Shown here one piece after another: positions 29,201-38,349 of a stretch of DNA of 64,000 bases (its first letter is position 1; every line of letters starts with the position of its first letter). The DNA is taken from positions 25,757-89,756 of the forward strand of contig JANYHW010000178.1 of NCBI GenBank assembly GCA_025358885.1. The letters run 5' to 3'. The stretch comes from Cytophagales bacterium (GTDB lineage: Bacteria > Bacteroidota > Bacteroidia > Cytophagales > Cyclobacteriaceae). The notes below the pieces were generated by a model that was given only the letters and a program-made list of their open reading frames with translations, was not told the origin of the DNA and searched no databases. The translations under genes and the position numbers were made by a program.

Positions 29201-31000
29201 ACTCACGTTGACTTCTTCTACCCCCCATACGGTCATTCTTTGTCTCTTGAAATTCAGGGTGGCATTCGCGGTATTGTCGGTGATGGAGTGAATCTTCAGG
29301 TTGTCATAGTCTGCCTTTCCTTTCTTTGAATCATAGAAGTGCATCGCTTTCTCCTTCACTTGTATCATACCGGAGAGTTGGTCGAAGTTGATCATTCCTT
29401 TTTGAGCAAGGAATTCCATGGCATCACTTACTTCCTGCTGTTTCTTGTCCACGTTATGGGCAAGATCATACACACTGAAATCTCGCAGGCCATTGTTTTC
29501 GGCATACATCACCACCAGGGCCAGGGGATGAAAACTGAAACCACGTCCGGAAAGTCGCACATAGTCATCCGGGTTATAAAAATCGACAGACTCAATCACC
29601 ATGGGAGACTGACTACCACCGCCGGCAGCGGTGATGTTTAGACTATCCGACCTGAGGTCCCAACGGATATTATCGGCATTAAAATCAACACCAAAATAGG
29701 ATGAGGTATACGGTGCCGCATGAAACTCTCCTTTTTCCGGTCGCAAGGAAAGTCGTTGCTTGCCGTAGTCGTATCGAAATTGAAGACCCGGATGAAAGAT
29801 CGAATCATTTTCCTGGTACAGGTGAACGATGGTGTTCAGCGAGGATATGACTGAATCCTGAAACTCAAAACTCTTTGATCGCGCCATGAATTTTTTATCA
29901 TCGACGCCCAGGACTTCCAGTCGCGAATAGTTACCATTGAGTGAAGCACTTGAAATTCGCCGGCCCGTTAGAGAAAAGCCACCGGTGAATCTCATCTTAT
30001 CATTGCTGAGACCCAGCATCGTTACATTGGTATCGAATGACATAAAGCGTGGATAGTTGGCATCAGCCTTGGTCTTGTGGCGCTGACTCAAGAACTCAAA
30101 TACCCCATCTGCCCGGGTGGCAATCTTTCCCACATACCGAAGTTTGCCTTTCTCTGATTTCACGTGTGGCTTGTCGACATTGAAATTGTATTCTGTAAAC
30201 TCAAAATTGACAGAGTCGGAATTCAGCCCGGCAGGATTCCATCCAAAAGTGCCCTTTTGTCCAACAAAAGTGCCATCGCGCAAGGAAACCGAACCCGTAG
30301 TGTTTTTCAGAAAGGCCGAATCATAGGGCGTCGCAAAATTGAAAGAAACGCGTTCAAACTTGAGTACCGGCCCTGACAATTCCGGTTGGGGAACCGGCTG
30401 CAAAAGAAGGGATGTCGCCGCAGGATCAACTGCCGTAGTGTCGTTTGGCGTTGGGGTATCGTTGCTGTTATCCTGCGTCACCGTTGTCGTATCAGGAAGG
30501 ACAGCGGCTGCCTTGATATAGGAAAAGCTGTAGCCTTCATCTTCCGCAAAAAGGCGATAGGATTTTTCGTAATGCAGGGCATGGTACTCAAAAAAATCCC
30601 TGCAGTAATGAAGGAAGACCGCGATCTGATCACCGTTTTCATTGGCAAGTACCTGGTCTATCACCTTCAGAAAATCGGAAAATTTGTCTGCGTCAATTTT
30701 TTCGTTTTCGATGGCGAAACCTATGGTGCCGTAAAAGTCAGTGAGGACAGGAAAAATCTTGAGTTTCTTCTTTTTCATTATCAACGCCTGACGCAGGATA
30801 ACCTGTTGCTGGTCAAGGGTGATCTTGTGCCATGCCGTAGCGAAAACCCCTCCCACCATGGAGGTCTCGGTGTTCTGATTGTTTTCAAGCATGACACGCA
30901 CACTGTCCTGGAAGGCCAATCTGTACACCTCCTTCGTCTGCGCCTGCACCAGGGTCATCGGAAGAAATGCAAAAAAGCAATATGAAAAGACCTTTTTCAC
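26282..31000 (-). CDS. Very large exported protein of unknown function (about 1572 aa from GTG)
   Basis: Signal peptide VKKVFSYCFFAFLPMTLVQAQ from a GTG at 31000 (ORF track extends to 31093); long beta-rich body; Lys/Asp-rich tail KKKDKKKDEKDDGF. Confidence 0.7.
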   Translation of the reverse strand: MKKVFSYCFFAFLPMTLVQAQTKEVYRLAFQDSVRVMLENNQNTETSMVGGVFATAWHKITLDQQQVILRQALIMKKKKLKIFPVLTDFYGTIGFAIENEKIDADKFSDFLKVIDQVLANENGDQIAVFLHYCRDFFEYHALHYEKSYRLFAEDEGYSFSYIKAAAVLPDTTTVTQDNSNDTPTPNDTTAVDPAATSLLLQPVPQPELSGPVLKFERVSFNFATPYDSAFLKNTTGSVSLRDGTFVGQKGTFGWNPAGLNSDSVNFEFTEYNFNVDKPHVKSEKGKLRYVGKIATRADGVFEFLSQRHKTKADANYPRFMSFDTNVTMLGLSNDKMRFTGGFSLTGRRISSASLNGNYSRLEVLGVDDKKFMARSKSFEFQDSVISSLNTIVHLYQENDSIFHPGLQFRYDYGKQRLSLRPEKGEFHAAPYTSSYFGVDFNADNIRWDLRSDSLNITAAGGGSQSPMVIESVDFYNPDDYVRLSGRGFSFHPLALVVMYAENNGLRDFSVYDLAHNVDKKQQEVSDAMEFLAQKGMINFDQLSGMIQVKEKAMHFYDSKKGKADYDNLKIHSITDNTANATLNFKRQRMTVWGVEEVNVSDSLNVILKPDSSIIILLQNRDIKFDGKITAGNFEINGKDFTFKYDSFFINLNKIDSIRFYVTETNAKGQTVRRRVNNAMVGADSVASAAAGLTSGSKKTSGTLYINLPDNKSGKTKTTNYPRLDATAGGVIYFDRSEVLDGAYDRSVFFVVPPFKLDSLNDADPGSINFEGSFISSGMFPGFKEKLHTMADKSLGFTHLIPKAGYQLYKGDGKVFGGINLDNAGLRINGKVNYLAATVQSNDFIFYPDSVVGKGKVGELEEKQFGKVWYPQVTLSEFELNWKPKQDRFHLRNLKDPFNLYSTTAQLDGSLTVSKLGVAGTGKLITRGSEAKSDELNFSAKDFSARHASFQVKTTNPDKPALAGEDIRLTFNLAQNFAEISPEIEGVAAIDFPYAQFKTSIPKARWDLNTQKITMTKDANVPIENSYFYTTRKELDSLSFNAEKAEYDIKTQQMKVSGIPYIVVADAKITPEHNEVLILENAKINQLKNTTIVLDTLTGYHRLTHGVVDIISRKEFKGYATYQYINASADTFAIKMTDFRLEELPEESKGKHHKGGPRLHTVANGSVDDKAKLILAPRIFYKGDMTMYASKPALQLHGFAKLDLKKIKNYNTWLKYQQSGDEKEVYLNFDQAETEEGRKAEAGLHFATDNSLYVTFVFDKKSPDDDDFFLPSGSLHFDKESGEFRIEDRQKAAGEKLSGKVFAYNEEKQEVRFEGPVTFFKGFKEFNLTSSALGSANLETNDAKMNSFIMADMNLPDQAYQMMASDLMAVIKNENVPEGLGDQTELLYKIADIVGEKVVKDFEQRSLQGYVSLGTLQALSKPLVFATTNLKWSQKFKAFYSEGTLGMSNILKYDINGAFEGFMEIRKNEDGTPVFHVFFKASPESWYYFGYEDNRLMVQSSNEPFNTVIGKKTNASKAKVGELVFIPGSDEETLAFINRFRKNYLGLESSYELNAAAASKKKDKKKDEKDDGF

Positions 31001-31102
31001 GCAGTCAAACCTTGAAATTCGTAAAATTATTTGGATTAATCCGCCTTTGGTCTCCTCCTGTAACGGAAAACAACCCTGAAACATTGGGATCAAACACCCT
31101 TT

Positions 31103-31936
31103 TCACCTCACTTTTTGAAAAGTAAGGCAAGCCCATTGTTCCTTCTCATCTTTACGAAGCAAGTCCAACGATTGACGCTTTGCTTCCCGCTTCAGGTCGG
31201 GAATGTCCTTTTCATAGAATCCGCTCAAAAGAAGAATACCCTTTGTCTTGAGGTGCTTTGAATAGAGTTTGATTTCATCCAATAACACGTTCTTATTAAT
31301 GTTGGCAAGGATGATATCGAATGGATCCGGCCAGGAGAAATCACGAATCGTACCCTGACGAATCTCAATGTTTGCGCACCGATTCTTCTCCGCATTTTCT
31401 TTTCCGTTTTCAATACTCCACTCATCAATGTCGAATGAGTCAATCATTCTGGCTCCCAGTTTGGAGGCCATGATGGACAAGATCGCCGTTCCGCAACCCG
31501 CGTCCATCACGAGTTTGTCCTGGTGATCGAAGTGCAGCTGATTCTTAACCATCAGGTAAGTCGTCTGGTGATGGCCCGTGCCAAACGACATCTTGGGCGT
31601 AATGACGATCTCATACGGATAATGTTTTTCAATCTTGTGAAACTCGGCCCGGATCAGGCACTGGTCATCTACAATTACCGGCTCAACATTCTTTTCCCAC
31701 TCTTTATTCCAGTTTTGCTTATGCACCTTGTCGAGGAAGAAAATCAAAGGCTGCACGTGCTGATACTTTTGCTTTATTTCTTCAACTTCCGCAAGATTGG
31801 TTTTCTTCTCTTCTGCGTATGCCTCAAAGCCTTTTTCCGTTTCAAGAAACGTGTCGAAGCCGGCTTCGGCAATCTCCGCCATAAGAATCTCTGAAAAGTC
31901 GGAATGGCAGATGACCTGCAGACGGGTGTAGAACAC
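31103..31936 (-). CDS. prmA: Ribosomal protein L11 methyltransferase
   Basis: MSFGTGHHQTTYLM, VMDAGCGTAILSIMASKLGA, IILANINKNVLLDEI motifs. Confidence 0.93.
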   Translation of the reverse strand: MFYTRLQVICHSDFSEILMAEIAEAGFDTFLETEKGFEAYAEEKKTNLAEVEEIKQKYQHVQPLIFFLDKVHKQNWNKEWEKNVEPVIVDDQCLIRAEFHKIEKHYPYEIVITPKMSFGTGHHQTTYLMVKNQLHFDHQDKLVMDAGCGTAILSIMASKLGARMIDSFDIDEWSIENGKENAEKNRCANIEIRQGTIRDFSWPDPFDIILANINKNVLLDEIKLYSKHLKTKGILLLSGFYEKDIPDLKREAKRQSLDLLRKDEKEQWACLTFQKVR

Positions 31937-31978
31937 AGTGGTGAATTAATGATCTATTCGCGGAAGTTAGCGCACGAA

Positions 31979-32503
31979 TCAATTTTCCACCTCCACAATC
32001 ATTTCGATTTCTACCGCGATGCCATTGGGGAGGGAAATCATACCAACGGCTGATCGCGCATGCTTACCTTTGTCACCAAAGATACTCACCATAAGGTCTG
32101 AAAATCCATTGATGACCTTCGGTTGATCGACAAACTCAGGCGTACAATTCACCATGCCAAAAACTTTTACTATTCGCTTCACTTTGTTGAGATCCCCGAT
32201 TTCTCCCTTCAGGGACGACAGTAGCGCAATACCCGTTTGTTTGGCTGCTTCATATCCTTGCTCAATGGTCATATCTTTTCCAAGTTTGCCTGTTGTGTTA
32301 CTTCCATCCGACTTGGTGGGCCCATGGCCGGCGAGGTAAACAAGATTTCCGGTCCGAACAGCCCGCACATAGTTGGCCAGGGGCTTAGGAGGAGCAAACA
32401 ACTCAATGCCAAGTTCTTTCAACTTCTTGTCTACATCTGTTTTCTGAGCAATTGCAGGAGTAAGACAAGAAACAAGAATGAAAATCAGGAGAGGCTTTTT
32501 CAT
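31979..32503 (-). CDS. Exported RidA/YjgF-family protein
   Basis: Signal peptide MKKPLLIFILVSCLTPAIAQ; RidA motif HARSAVGMISLPNGIAVEIEMIVEVEN. Confidence 0.85.
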   Translation of the reverse strand: MKKPLLIFILVSCLTPAIAQKTDVDKKLKELGIELFAPPKPLANYVRAVRTGNLVYLAGHGPTKSDGSNTTGKLGKDMTIEQGYEAAKQTGIALLSSLKGEIGDLNKVKRIVKVFGMVNCTPEFVDQPKVINGFSDLMVSIFGDKGKHARSAVGMISLPNGIAVEIEMIVEVEN

Positions 32504-32568
32504 AATGAATGGGTTTTATTCAAAGATAAATAAACAACGCATCAGGCTGGTGGGAACTTATGGAAAGT

Positions 32569-32973
32569 TCAATGCTGACTAAACATTCGCTGATTGATGG
32601 TGGGGAGCAGCAACTTGAGACCACGTCTGTTCTTCCCTGCAATGTCGATGAAGGTGCGGGAGTAACGCATGTTGCCTAGCATGTCATAATAATAAATTGT
32701 GCCAAATTTGCCCTTATTAAAAGACTGGGTCGTAGTACTTCCTAGCCAATAGGCCTGACCGGCAGTTGTTCCTGGCCATTGGGTTAGCCAGGGACTGGAG
32801 TAGCGGGAATAGGTCTGGGCATCCGATCCCCACCGTCCACCTGAAGCGGACAAGTTGCCATCGTACAAGTAAGCGGCTGCCGATGTGGGGTAAATTGCGG
32901 CGGTCGGTCGAAACTGCGCGCGAGTCCCAAGAGGAATCAACAACAAAAAACCCATGAGCCAAGACCATTTCAT
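32569..32973 (-). CDS. Small exported hypothetical protein
   Basis: Signal peptide MKWSWLMGFLLLIPLGTRAQ; no recognised domain. Confidence 0.45.
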   Translation of the reverse strand: MKWSWLMGFLLLIPLGTRAQFRPTAAIYPTSAAAYLYDGNLSASGGRWGSDAQTYSRYSSPWLTQWPGTTAGQAYWLGSTTTQSFNKGKFGTIYYYDMLGNMRYSRTFIDIAGKNRRGLKLLLPTINQRMFSQH

Positions 32974-33017
32974 CGGCTGCTTTTTTTGTTAAAGATACTT
33001 AATCCTAATTTATCGCA

Positions 33018-33596
33018 ATGAAAGAAAAGAAACGCTGTGCATGGTGCCTGAAATCCGAAACATATATGCGCTACCATGATGAGGAATGGGGTGTTCCTGT
33101 GCATGACGACCACATCCATTTTGAATTCCTGGTGCTAGAGGGTGCCCAGGCCGGTCTAAGCTGGTCGACCATCCTGAACAAGCGCAAGGGCTATGAAAAG
33201 AACTTTGCTGCTTTCGATCCCTCGAAAGTGGCGCGTTTCACATCTGTGAGGATCGAAAAAATTCTCAAAGATCCAGGAGTAGTCAGGAACAGGCTGAAAG
33301 TTCTGGCAACAGTCAACAATGCAAAAAGGTTCCTGGAGGTGCAAAAGGAATTCGGATCGTTCGATGCGTATATCTGGCAATTTGTAAATGGAAAGCCGAT
33401 TGACAACAAAAGAAAAACGCTAAGTGGGGTACCCGCCGTTACGCCAGAATCAGATGCCCTGAGCAAGGATCTTATCAGGAGGGGATTCAAGTTTGTTGGA
33501 AGCACGGTGATCTATGCCCACATGCAGGCGTGCGGTTTGGTAAATGATCACTTGATGAAATGTCATCGCTATGAAGCTACTCGGCGTCTACATTAA
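33018..33596 (+). CDS. tag: DNA-3-methyladenine glycosylase I
   Basis: CAWCLKSETYMRYHDEEWGVPVHDD start and FVGSTVIYAHMQACGLVNDHLMKCHRY terminus. Confidence 0.94.
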   Translation: MKEKKRCAWCLKSETYMRYHDEEWGVPVHDDHIHFEFLVLEGAQAGLSWSTILNKRKGYEKNFAAFDPSKVARFTSVRIEKILKDPGVVRNRLKVLATVNNAKRFLEVQKEFGSFDAYIWQFVNGKPIDNKRKTLSGVPAVTPESDALSKDLIRRGFKFVGSTVIYAHMQACGLVNDHLMKCHRYEATRRLH

Positions 33597-34199
33597 ATAT
33601 TTCCAGAAAGCGTATAACCCCAGAACTAGCAATACCAGTCCCGGAATAATTTTAATCCATTTGCTACCCTGTACATAAGGAGCCAGGCGCCTAGCAAAAA
33701 AGATCAACAGCGAAAGCAACGCCATGGCTCCAACCGCAGTGCCCAGGACGTAACTGTGCAATAATCCCGTTGTACCCAGATCGATCCATCCCTGGGCTTT
33801 GAGGTATGCCGTGAAGCCCATCCAATACGGAATCGCCATTGGGTTAAGAATACTCAGCACAATACCACGTCGGAATCCGCTAGCATGAAACTTCTTGGCA
33901 AAACCTGTGGATGTTCTGGAAGGTAACAGGTTGATGACACCGAGTGTGGTCATAACCACGGCCGCAATCAATTGAAAATTCTCGATGACAAGGGGTGAAG
34001 AAGAGATCAGGTATTCAAATTGAACTCCAATCCAGGCGTAAGGATACTCGATGATAGAAACCGCGAGAGCAAAGCGAAGGGCGATCTTGATTTTCTCTTC
34101 CAGACCCAGCTGCAGAATGGTGATGTTGAGTGTGCCTGGCGGAATAGAGCCTATGAAGCTGAAAAAGAATCCAATCAAAAACACCTGGACGTATTCCAT
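33588..34199 (-). CDS. LysE-family amino acid exporter
   Basis: GSIPPGTLNITILQLGLEEKIKIALRFALAVSIIEYPYAW; multiple TM helices; ILNPMAIPYWMGF. Confidence 0.8.
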   Translation of the reverse strand: MEYVQVFLIGFFFSFIGSIPPGTLNITILQLGLEEKIKIALRFALAVSIIEYPYAWIGVQFEYLISSSPLVIENFQLIAAVVMTTLGVINLLPSRTSTGFAKKFHASGFRRGIVLSILNPMAIPYWMGFTAYLKAQGWIDLGTTGLLHSYVLGTAVGAMALLSLLIFFARRLAPYVQGSKWIKIIPGLVLLVLGLYAFWKYLM

Positions 34200-34204
34200 G
34201 AGTC

Positions 34205-35248
34205 TTAGGGTGCAGTCAGAGTCTTGAAGTTATTGTAAGCTGTTTTGGCCTCCTTGAACGAAATATACGCAACACCCCGCTCATGATTCTCCCTGCTGAC
34301 ACGATAGATGTCATGCCAGTGCTGAAAGAGCACCTTGAGGGCTTTCAGGAATGGAAATCCCGGTTGGTAAATATGGGCAGGTTCGGCACCACACCCGTTG
34401 AGCTCCATTACCTGCACTTTGCCCTCCGTCAAGTCTTCTATTGAAGCCACGCGGAGATCAAATCTGCCGAAGAAAAATCCAGGAATTTGTTGACTGATGC
34501 GGTCAAAGGATGCTGAAAGTTTTTCATTTATCAGGTGGTTCTGATTTAAAAACATTGTGCCCAGGCAATGATTGCCGATAGAAACAAGTTCAACTCTTTC
34601 CCCCGGAGGAATTATTGACTGAACTGTCGCTTCATAGATTACTTTCAATGTATTCCACTGCAGTCGCGCGCGGTCTTTTTCCAAAATCAATTCTTCAAGC
34701 GTCTTCATGCCGTCACCACAAACACTGAGCATTTCCTTCCCCACAATTGAGGTTACAGCTCCCCTGCTTAGGCTGGGATATCGGACATAAAAGACGCCGA
34801 ACTCAAGTGGTAGATCGACATATGCCTGAATTAGAAAATCGAGTTTAATCTGTTTCAGGTATGGACCAATGTCTCCCGGGCCCTTGATCTTTTTTACCAT
34901 CCAACCGCGTTCACCCAGGTCAGGTTTAAAGATGACGGGATAGGTAAATCCACCTTCTGCTATTTTTTGCCGGACTTGATCACCCGTAACGGGTAATTTC
35001 ACCAGCATGGTCTTTGGGGTAAGGTCCTTCGGCACCAGGTTAAGAACATCAAATTTGGATTCTCCAAACATTCCACCCATAAGTATCCCCGGGTTTGATG
35101 CTGAGAAAAAAACAAGTGATCGCGCCTTCAGCGAAAGCCAAAGCCAATACGGAAACAGGGGAGCCTGGAGAAGTCCAAAGGGCCAATACTCCCAACTCCG
35201 GATCTTGATAAAAAAATTACTATGCGAAATCCTGGAGATGAAATTCAT
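34205..35248 (-). CDS. ATP-grasp ligase (D-Ala-D-Ala ligase / carboxylate-amine ligase-like)
   Basis: YPVIFKPDLGERGWMVKKI, CGDGMKTLEELI, FGRFDLRVAS...VMELNGCGAEPAHIYQPG; ATG at 35248 preferred over TTG at 35260. Confidence 0.75.
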   Translation of the reverse strand: MNFISRISHSNFFIKIRSWEYWPFGLLQAPLFPYWLWLSLKARSLVFFSASNPGILMGGMFGESKFDVLNLVPKDLTPKTMLVKLPVTGDQVRQKIAEGGFTYPVIFKPDLGERGWMVKKIKGPGDIGPYLKQIKLDFLIQAYVDLPLEFGVFYVRYPSLSRGAVTSIVGKEMLSVCGDGMKTLEELILEKDRARLQWNTLKVIYEATVQSIIPPGERVELVSIGNHCLGTMFLNQNHLINEKLSASFDRISQQIPGFFFGRFDLRVASIEDLTEGKVQVMELNGCGAEPAHIYQPGFPFLKALKVLFQHWHDIYRVSRENHERGVAYISFKEAKTAYNNFKTLTAP

Positions 35249-35256
35249 GACGCTCC

Positions 35257-35772
35257 TCAACGAGAGGCGGTCATTGCTTCCTGGTGGCGGATGGTACTCA
35301 CGGCAATGCCGAAATCGGAAGGAAAGGAAACATATGGAGCCACTTCGCGCAGGCCAATCTTCATGATCGCCATGTGGTGTACGGCATGCTCAATGTTATA
35401 AATCAATTCTCTGAAATAATTTGTCCCGACGGTTACGCTTCGGTCGCTGTTCCGGTCGTACCCCACTTCAAGGGATAGCTTCTGGTCCTCTTCCTGAGAC
35501 TTGATGAACTCAGTAATCTTTCGAATGGTGTTCAATGCAATGAACTTATCCGATTCAATTAGTTCATTGTGGTCGCGCTTGTCATAGTTGACCACACCCA
35601 TCTTGAAGCCCTTTTCAAGGCAGATAAAGAATTCCAGTGTATGACGTGTGTGCTGACCAATCGTTGAATTACTCAATGCAGCGGAGGGCCTGGCAAAGTC
35701 CTTTTTCTCCATCTGATGAATCACATCAGAGAGCTGATCTAGAATAGTAGTGCAAGCATCCGCTAGCTGCAT
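35257..35772 (-). CDS. DinB-like family protein
   Basis: Putative metal His residues GQHTRHTLEFF and YNIEHAVHHMAIMKIG in a four-helix-type sequence. Confidence 0.7.
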   Translation of the reverse strand: MQLADACTTILDQLSDVIHQMEKKDFARPSAALSNSTIGQHTRHTLEFFICLEKGFKMGVVNYDKRDHNELIESDKFIALNTIRKITEFIKSQEEDQKLSLEVGYDRNSDRSVTVGTNYFRELIYNIEHAVHHMAIMKIGLREVAPYVSFPSDFGIAVSTIRHQEAMTASR

Positions 35773-35841
35773 AGGTTTTCAATTGGGTGCAAATTTAAAA
35801 CAAAAATTCATTGAATAAACGTGGGCTTGAGTGCAGCGGTT

Positions 35842-36303
35842 TCAGGGGATGAATTTTTTCCAGTGCTGGTCGCCTTTCGTTTTCAGGATATTTTCATTCT
35901 TGTTCCAGTCGGTCAGCGTATTGTTTCCCCAAAAATTATAGAACAGGTAAAGCCTGCCATCAAGTATTTTATGGGTTTCAGGATCAATCTTTACCTTTTC
36001 ACCATTCTCTCCCATCGCGTATGCACACCAGCCTCCATAAGCCGGTTCAAATTTCTCCGGTGTTGCAATAAATCTCTTCTGGTTGGAGCTGGTCGAAAAC
36101 CGGTATGACACTCCCTTAAATGAATAAGCAAATTCAGGTTTCCCCTCCGCAGGCTTATTGTCAAAATAACTTACGGGATCGTAGCCCCCGATGGCTACAC
36201 CTTTTTTAATGTTATAGTTGCTCTTTCTTTGGTCCTCCGTTTGGGCAAACACCATGGTGCTCACGAACATCAGACAAGTTGCGGCAAGTGGGAGAATCCT
36301 CAT
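35842..36303 (-). CDS. Exported YHS domain-containing protein
   Basis: Signal peptide MRILPLAATCLMFVSTMVFAQ; GGYDPVSYFDNKPAEGKPEFAYSFKGVSYRFSTSSNQKRFIATPEKFEPAYGGWCAYAMG. Confidence 0.85.
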   Translation of the reverse strand: MRILPLAATCLMFVSTMVFAQTEDQRKSNYNIKKGVAIGGYDPVSYFDNKPAEGKPEFAYSFKGVSYRFSTSSNQKRFIATPEKFEPAYGGWCAYAMGENGEKVKIDPETHKILDGRLYLFYNFWGNNTLTDWNKNENILKTKGDQHWKKFIP

Positions 36304-36401
36304 TGCAAATGGATCGTAAGGTTTTACCGTGTGTATAACGCAATGCCCTAAAAATCGGACAAACCAATGACAGCATTTGTCGTTTGCCTTACAATTCAAG
36401 T

Positions 36402-36893
36402 TTATTCGTTAGCGTCAGTCTTCAGAAAGCGCCAAACCAGTTCTGGCTCGTAACCCTTGCCGATGGCGTATCGGGCCGCCTTATCCCTTTTCTTGAACAC
36501 ATTGGAATCCGTAATATGAGCAAGCTTCTTTTTTAGAAGGTCCCGTAGGGTTTTGTGATAATCGCTGTCATCAATCTCACGAAGACCCTTTTCAATACAC
36601 CTGGGGGTAACACGATGGGCTTCCAACTCATGGGCTATTTTATTACGGCCCCATTTTTTTATCCTGAACTTACCTCCTGCAAAAGCTTTGGCAAAACGCT
36701 CTTCATTCAGGAACCCCTCTACAATCAATTTCGAAAGCATTTCTTCCACGTTGGCCTTATACAGACCATAAGAATATAGTTTGTCGCGGACTTCCTGATG
36801 AGATCGCTCTTGATAAGCGCAATAGCGGGTGATGGCCGGTAACGCTTCGGCAGGAGAATACTTTTTAGAGGCTTTGGAAACTGTCTGTTCCAT
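36402..36893 (-). CDS. recX: Regulatory protein RecX
   Basis: RYCAYQERSHQEVRDKLYSYG and IVEGFLNEERFAKAFAGGKFRIKKWGRNKIAHEL. Confidence 0.92.
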   Translation of the reverse strand: MEQTVSKASKKYSPAEALPAITRYCAYQERSHQEVRDKLYSYGLYKANVEEMLSKLIVEGFLNEERFAKAFAGGKFRIKKWGRNKIAHELEAHRVTPRCIEKGLREIDDSDYHKTLRDLLKKKLAHITDSNVFKKRDKAARYAIGKGYEPELVWRFLKTDANE

Positions 36894-36930
36894 AATTGTT
36901 CAATCCGCCGCCTTTGTCAGGTGGTATGGA

Positions 36931-37404
36931 CTATTTGACGAGCCCTTTGGCTTTCAGGATGCTGCCCAAAAATTTTCTTTCGTTGTCTGTATTGAAAATT
37001 TTGAATGGAAGGTGAATCAACTGCGCTTTGTTAACAAAAAGCAAATAATAATCCTTACCGACCTGTGCCTGTTTGATCTGGTCCCACTTCAAAGGCATAC
37101 CTTCGCGGGTGTTAAGTTTCATCAATATTTGCTGACTGTTAATTTCGTACGAAAATCTTTCGAACAGCATTTTGCCTTGTTCCAGTTGCGTTACCCCATA
37201 AAACTGTATCAGCCAAAAGAGCACAAATAGACCATACGCCGTCAGGCCACCAAAAATCCACCAAAAACTGGGAATCCAGAGGTACAACAGACATATGGCC
37301 ACCGCTATCGGGACTGCCCACCACATCTTCAGCAGGATGCTGCGGAGGGCCATTTTAATATAAAGGCTCTTCTCAAGTCGATAATTCCGTGTCTTGACAA
37401 TCAT
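36931..37404 (-). CDS. YcxB-like membrane protein
   Basis: Two TM helices then LKWDQIKQAQVGKDYYLLFVNKAQLIHLPFKIF. Confidence 0.55.
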   Translation of the reverse strand: MIVKTRNYRLEKSLYIKMALRSILLKMWWAVPIAVAICLLYLWIPSFWWIFGGLTAYGLFVLFWLIQFYGVTQLEQGKMLFERFSYEINSQQILMKLNTREGMPLKWDQIKQAQVGKDYYLLFVNKAQLIHLPFKIFNTDNERKFLGSILKAKGLVK

Positions 37405-37453
37405 AATTTATTTCTAAATGGGGCGCAAAGTTAACAGGCACGCACCAAACCGC

Positions 37454-38320
37454 CTACTCAACACCCATCACTTTCAAACTCATGTCAAGGCTTTTGACCG
37501 AGTGTGTCAGGGCGCCTACAGAAATGTAGTCAACACCGCAGCATGCCACTGCACGCAGATTTTCTTCTGTAATGCCTCCACTGGCTTCTGTTCTAAATTT
37601 TCCATGGATGAGCTTAACAGCTTCGGCGGTGTCCTTGAGGCCCATGTTATCAAGCATGATGACATCCACTCCTCCAACCTCCAGCACTTCCCGGACCTCA
37701 TTCAGGTTGCGGGTCTCTATCTCTATGGCGAAGTCTTTATGCTCCACCAGCAGGAAGTTCCGCATGTTGGTGATTGCAGCCCGAATGCCGCCAGCCAAGT
37801 CAACATGATTGTCCTTTAACATCACCATGGTGTATAAGGCAAAGCGGTGGTTCAAACCGCCGCCGATGAACACCGCCCATTTTTCCAGCAAGCGAAAGTT
37901 AGGTGTCGTTTTGCGGGTGTCCATCAGCCGTGCTTTTGTCCCTTCCAATTGTTTACTTAGCCTTCGGGTAAACGTTGCAATCCCGCTCATTCGCTGGAGG
38001 CAATTCAGCACGAGACGCTCGGTACTGAGAATGGACTTTGCATGACCTTCTACAATAAACGCAACATCTCCAGATTTTATTTCTTCACCGTCCTTTTTCA
38101 GGAAAGTTACCTTCAATGTAGGATCAAACTGATGAAATATTTTTTCAGCCACTTCAAGTCCTGCAACAATTCCCTTGTCTTTAACCAGCAACCTTGCCCT
38201 CGCGGTAGCCCCTTCGGGTATCGCACCTTGTGCGGACAGGTCACCATCACCGATGTCTTCAGCCAGGGCAGAGGCAATGAAAGAATGAAGTGCTTCAGAA
38301 GTCAGGTAAGGCGGGTGCAT
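37454..38320 (-). CDS. nadC: Nicotinate-nucleotide pyrophosphorylase (carboxylating)
   Basis: EDIGDGDLSAQGAIP, LNCLQRMSGIATFTRRL, DTRKTTPNFRLLEKWAVFIGGGLNHRFAL, MLKDNH, EASGGIT. Confidence 0.96.
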   Translation of the reverse strand: MHPPYLTSEALHSFIASALAEDIGDGDLSAQGAIPEGATARARLLVKDKGIVAGLEVAEKIFHQFDPTLKVTFLKKDGEEIKSGDVAFIVEGHAKSILSTERLVLNCLQRMSGIATFTRRLSKQLEGTKARLMDTRKTTPNFRLLEKWAVFIGGGLNHRFALYTMVMLKDNHVDLAGGIRAAITNMRNFLLVEHKDFAIEIETRNLNEVREVLEVGGVDVIMLDNMGLKDTAEAVKLIHGKFRTEASGGITEENLRAVACCGVDYISVGALTHSVKSLDMSLKVMGVE

Positions 38321-38349
38321 GATGTAGAGTCATCGCCGTGAGGCGGCCT

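Noticed and set aside
31001-31093. 31-residue N-terminal extension of the giant exported ORF
   Set aside because: A GTG at 31000 directly precedes an ideal signal peptide, and the extension would bury it.
35249-35260. ATGA-type stop/start overlap between DinB and ATP-grasp genes
   Set aside because: The overlap depends on a TTG start; an ATG at 35248, 8 nt after the DinB stop, is more plausible.
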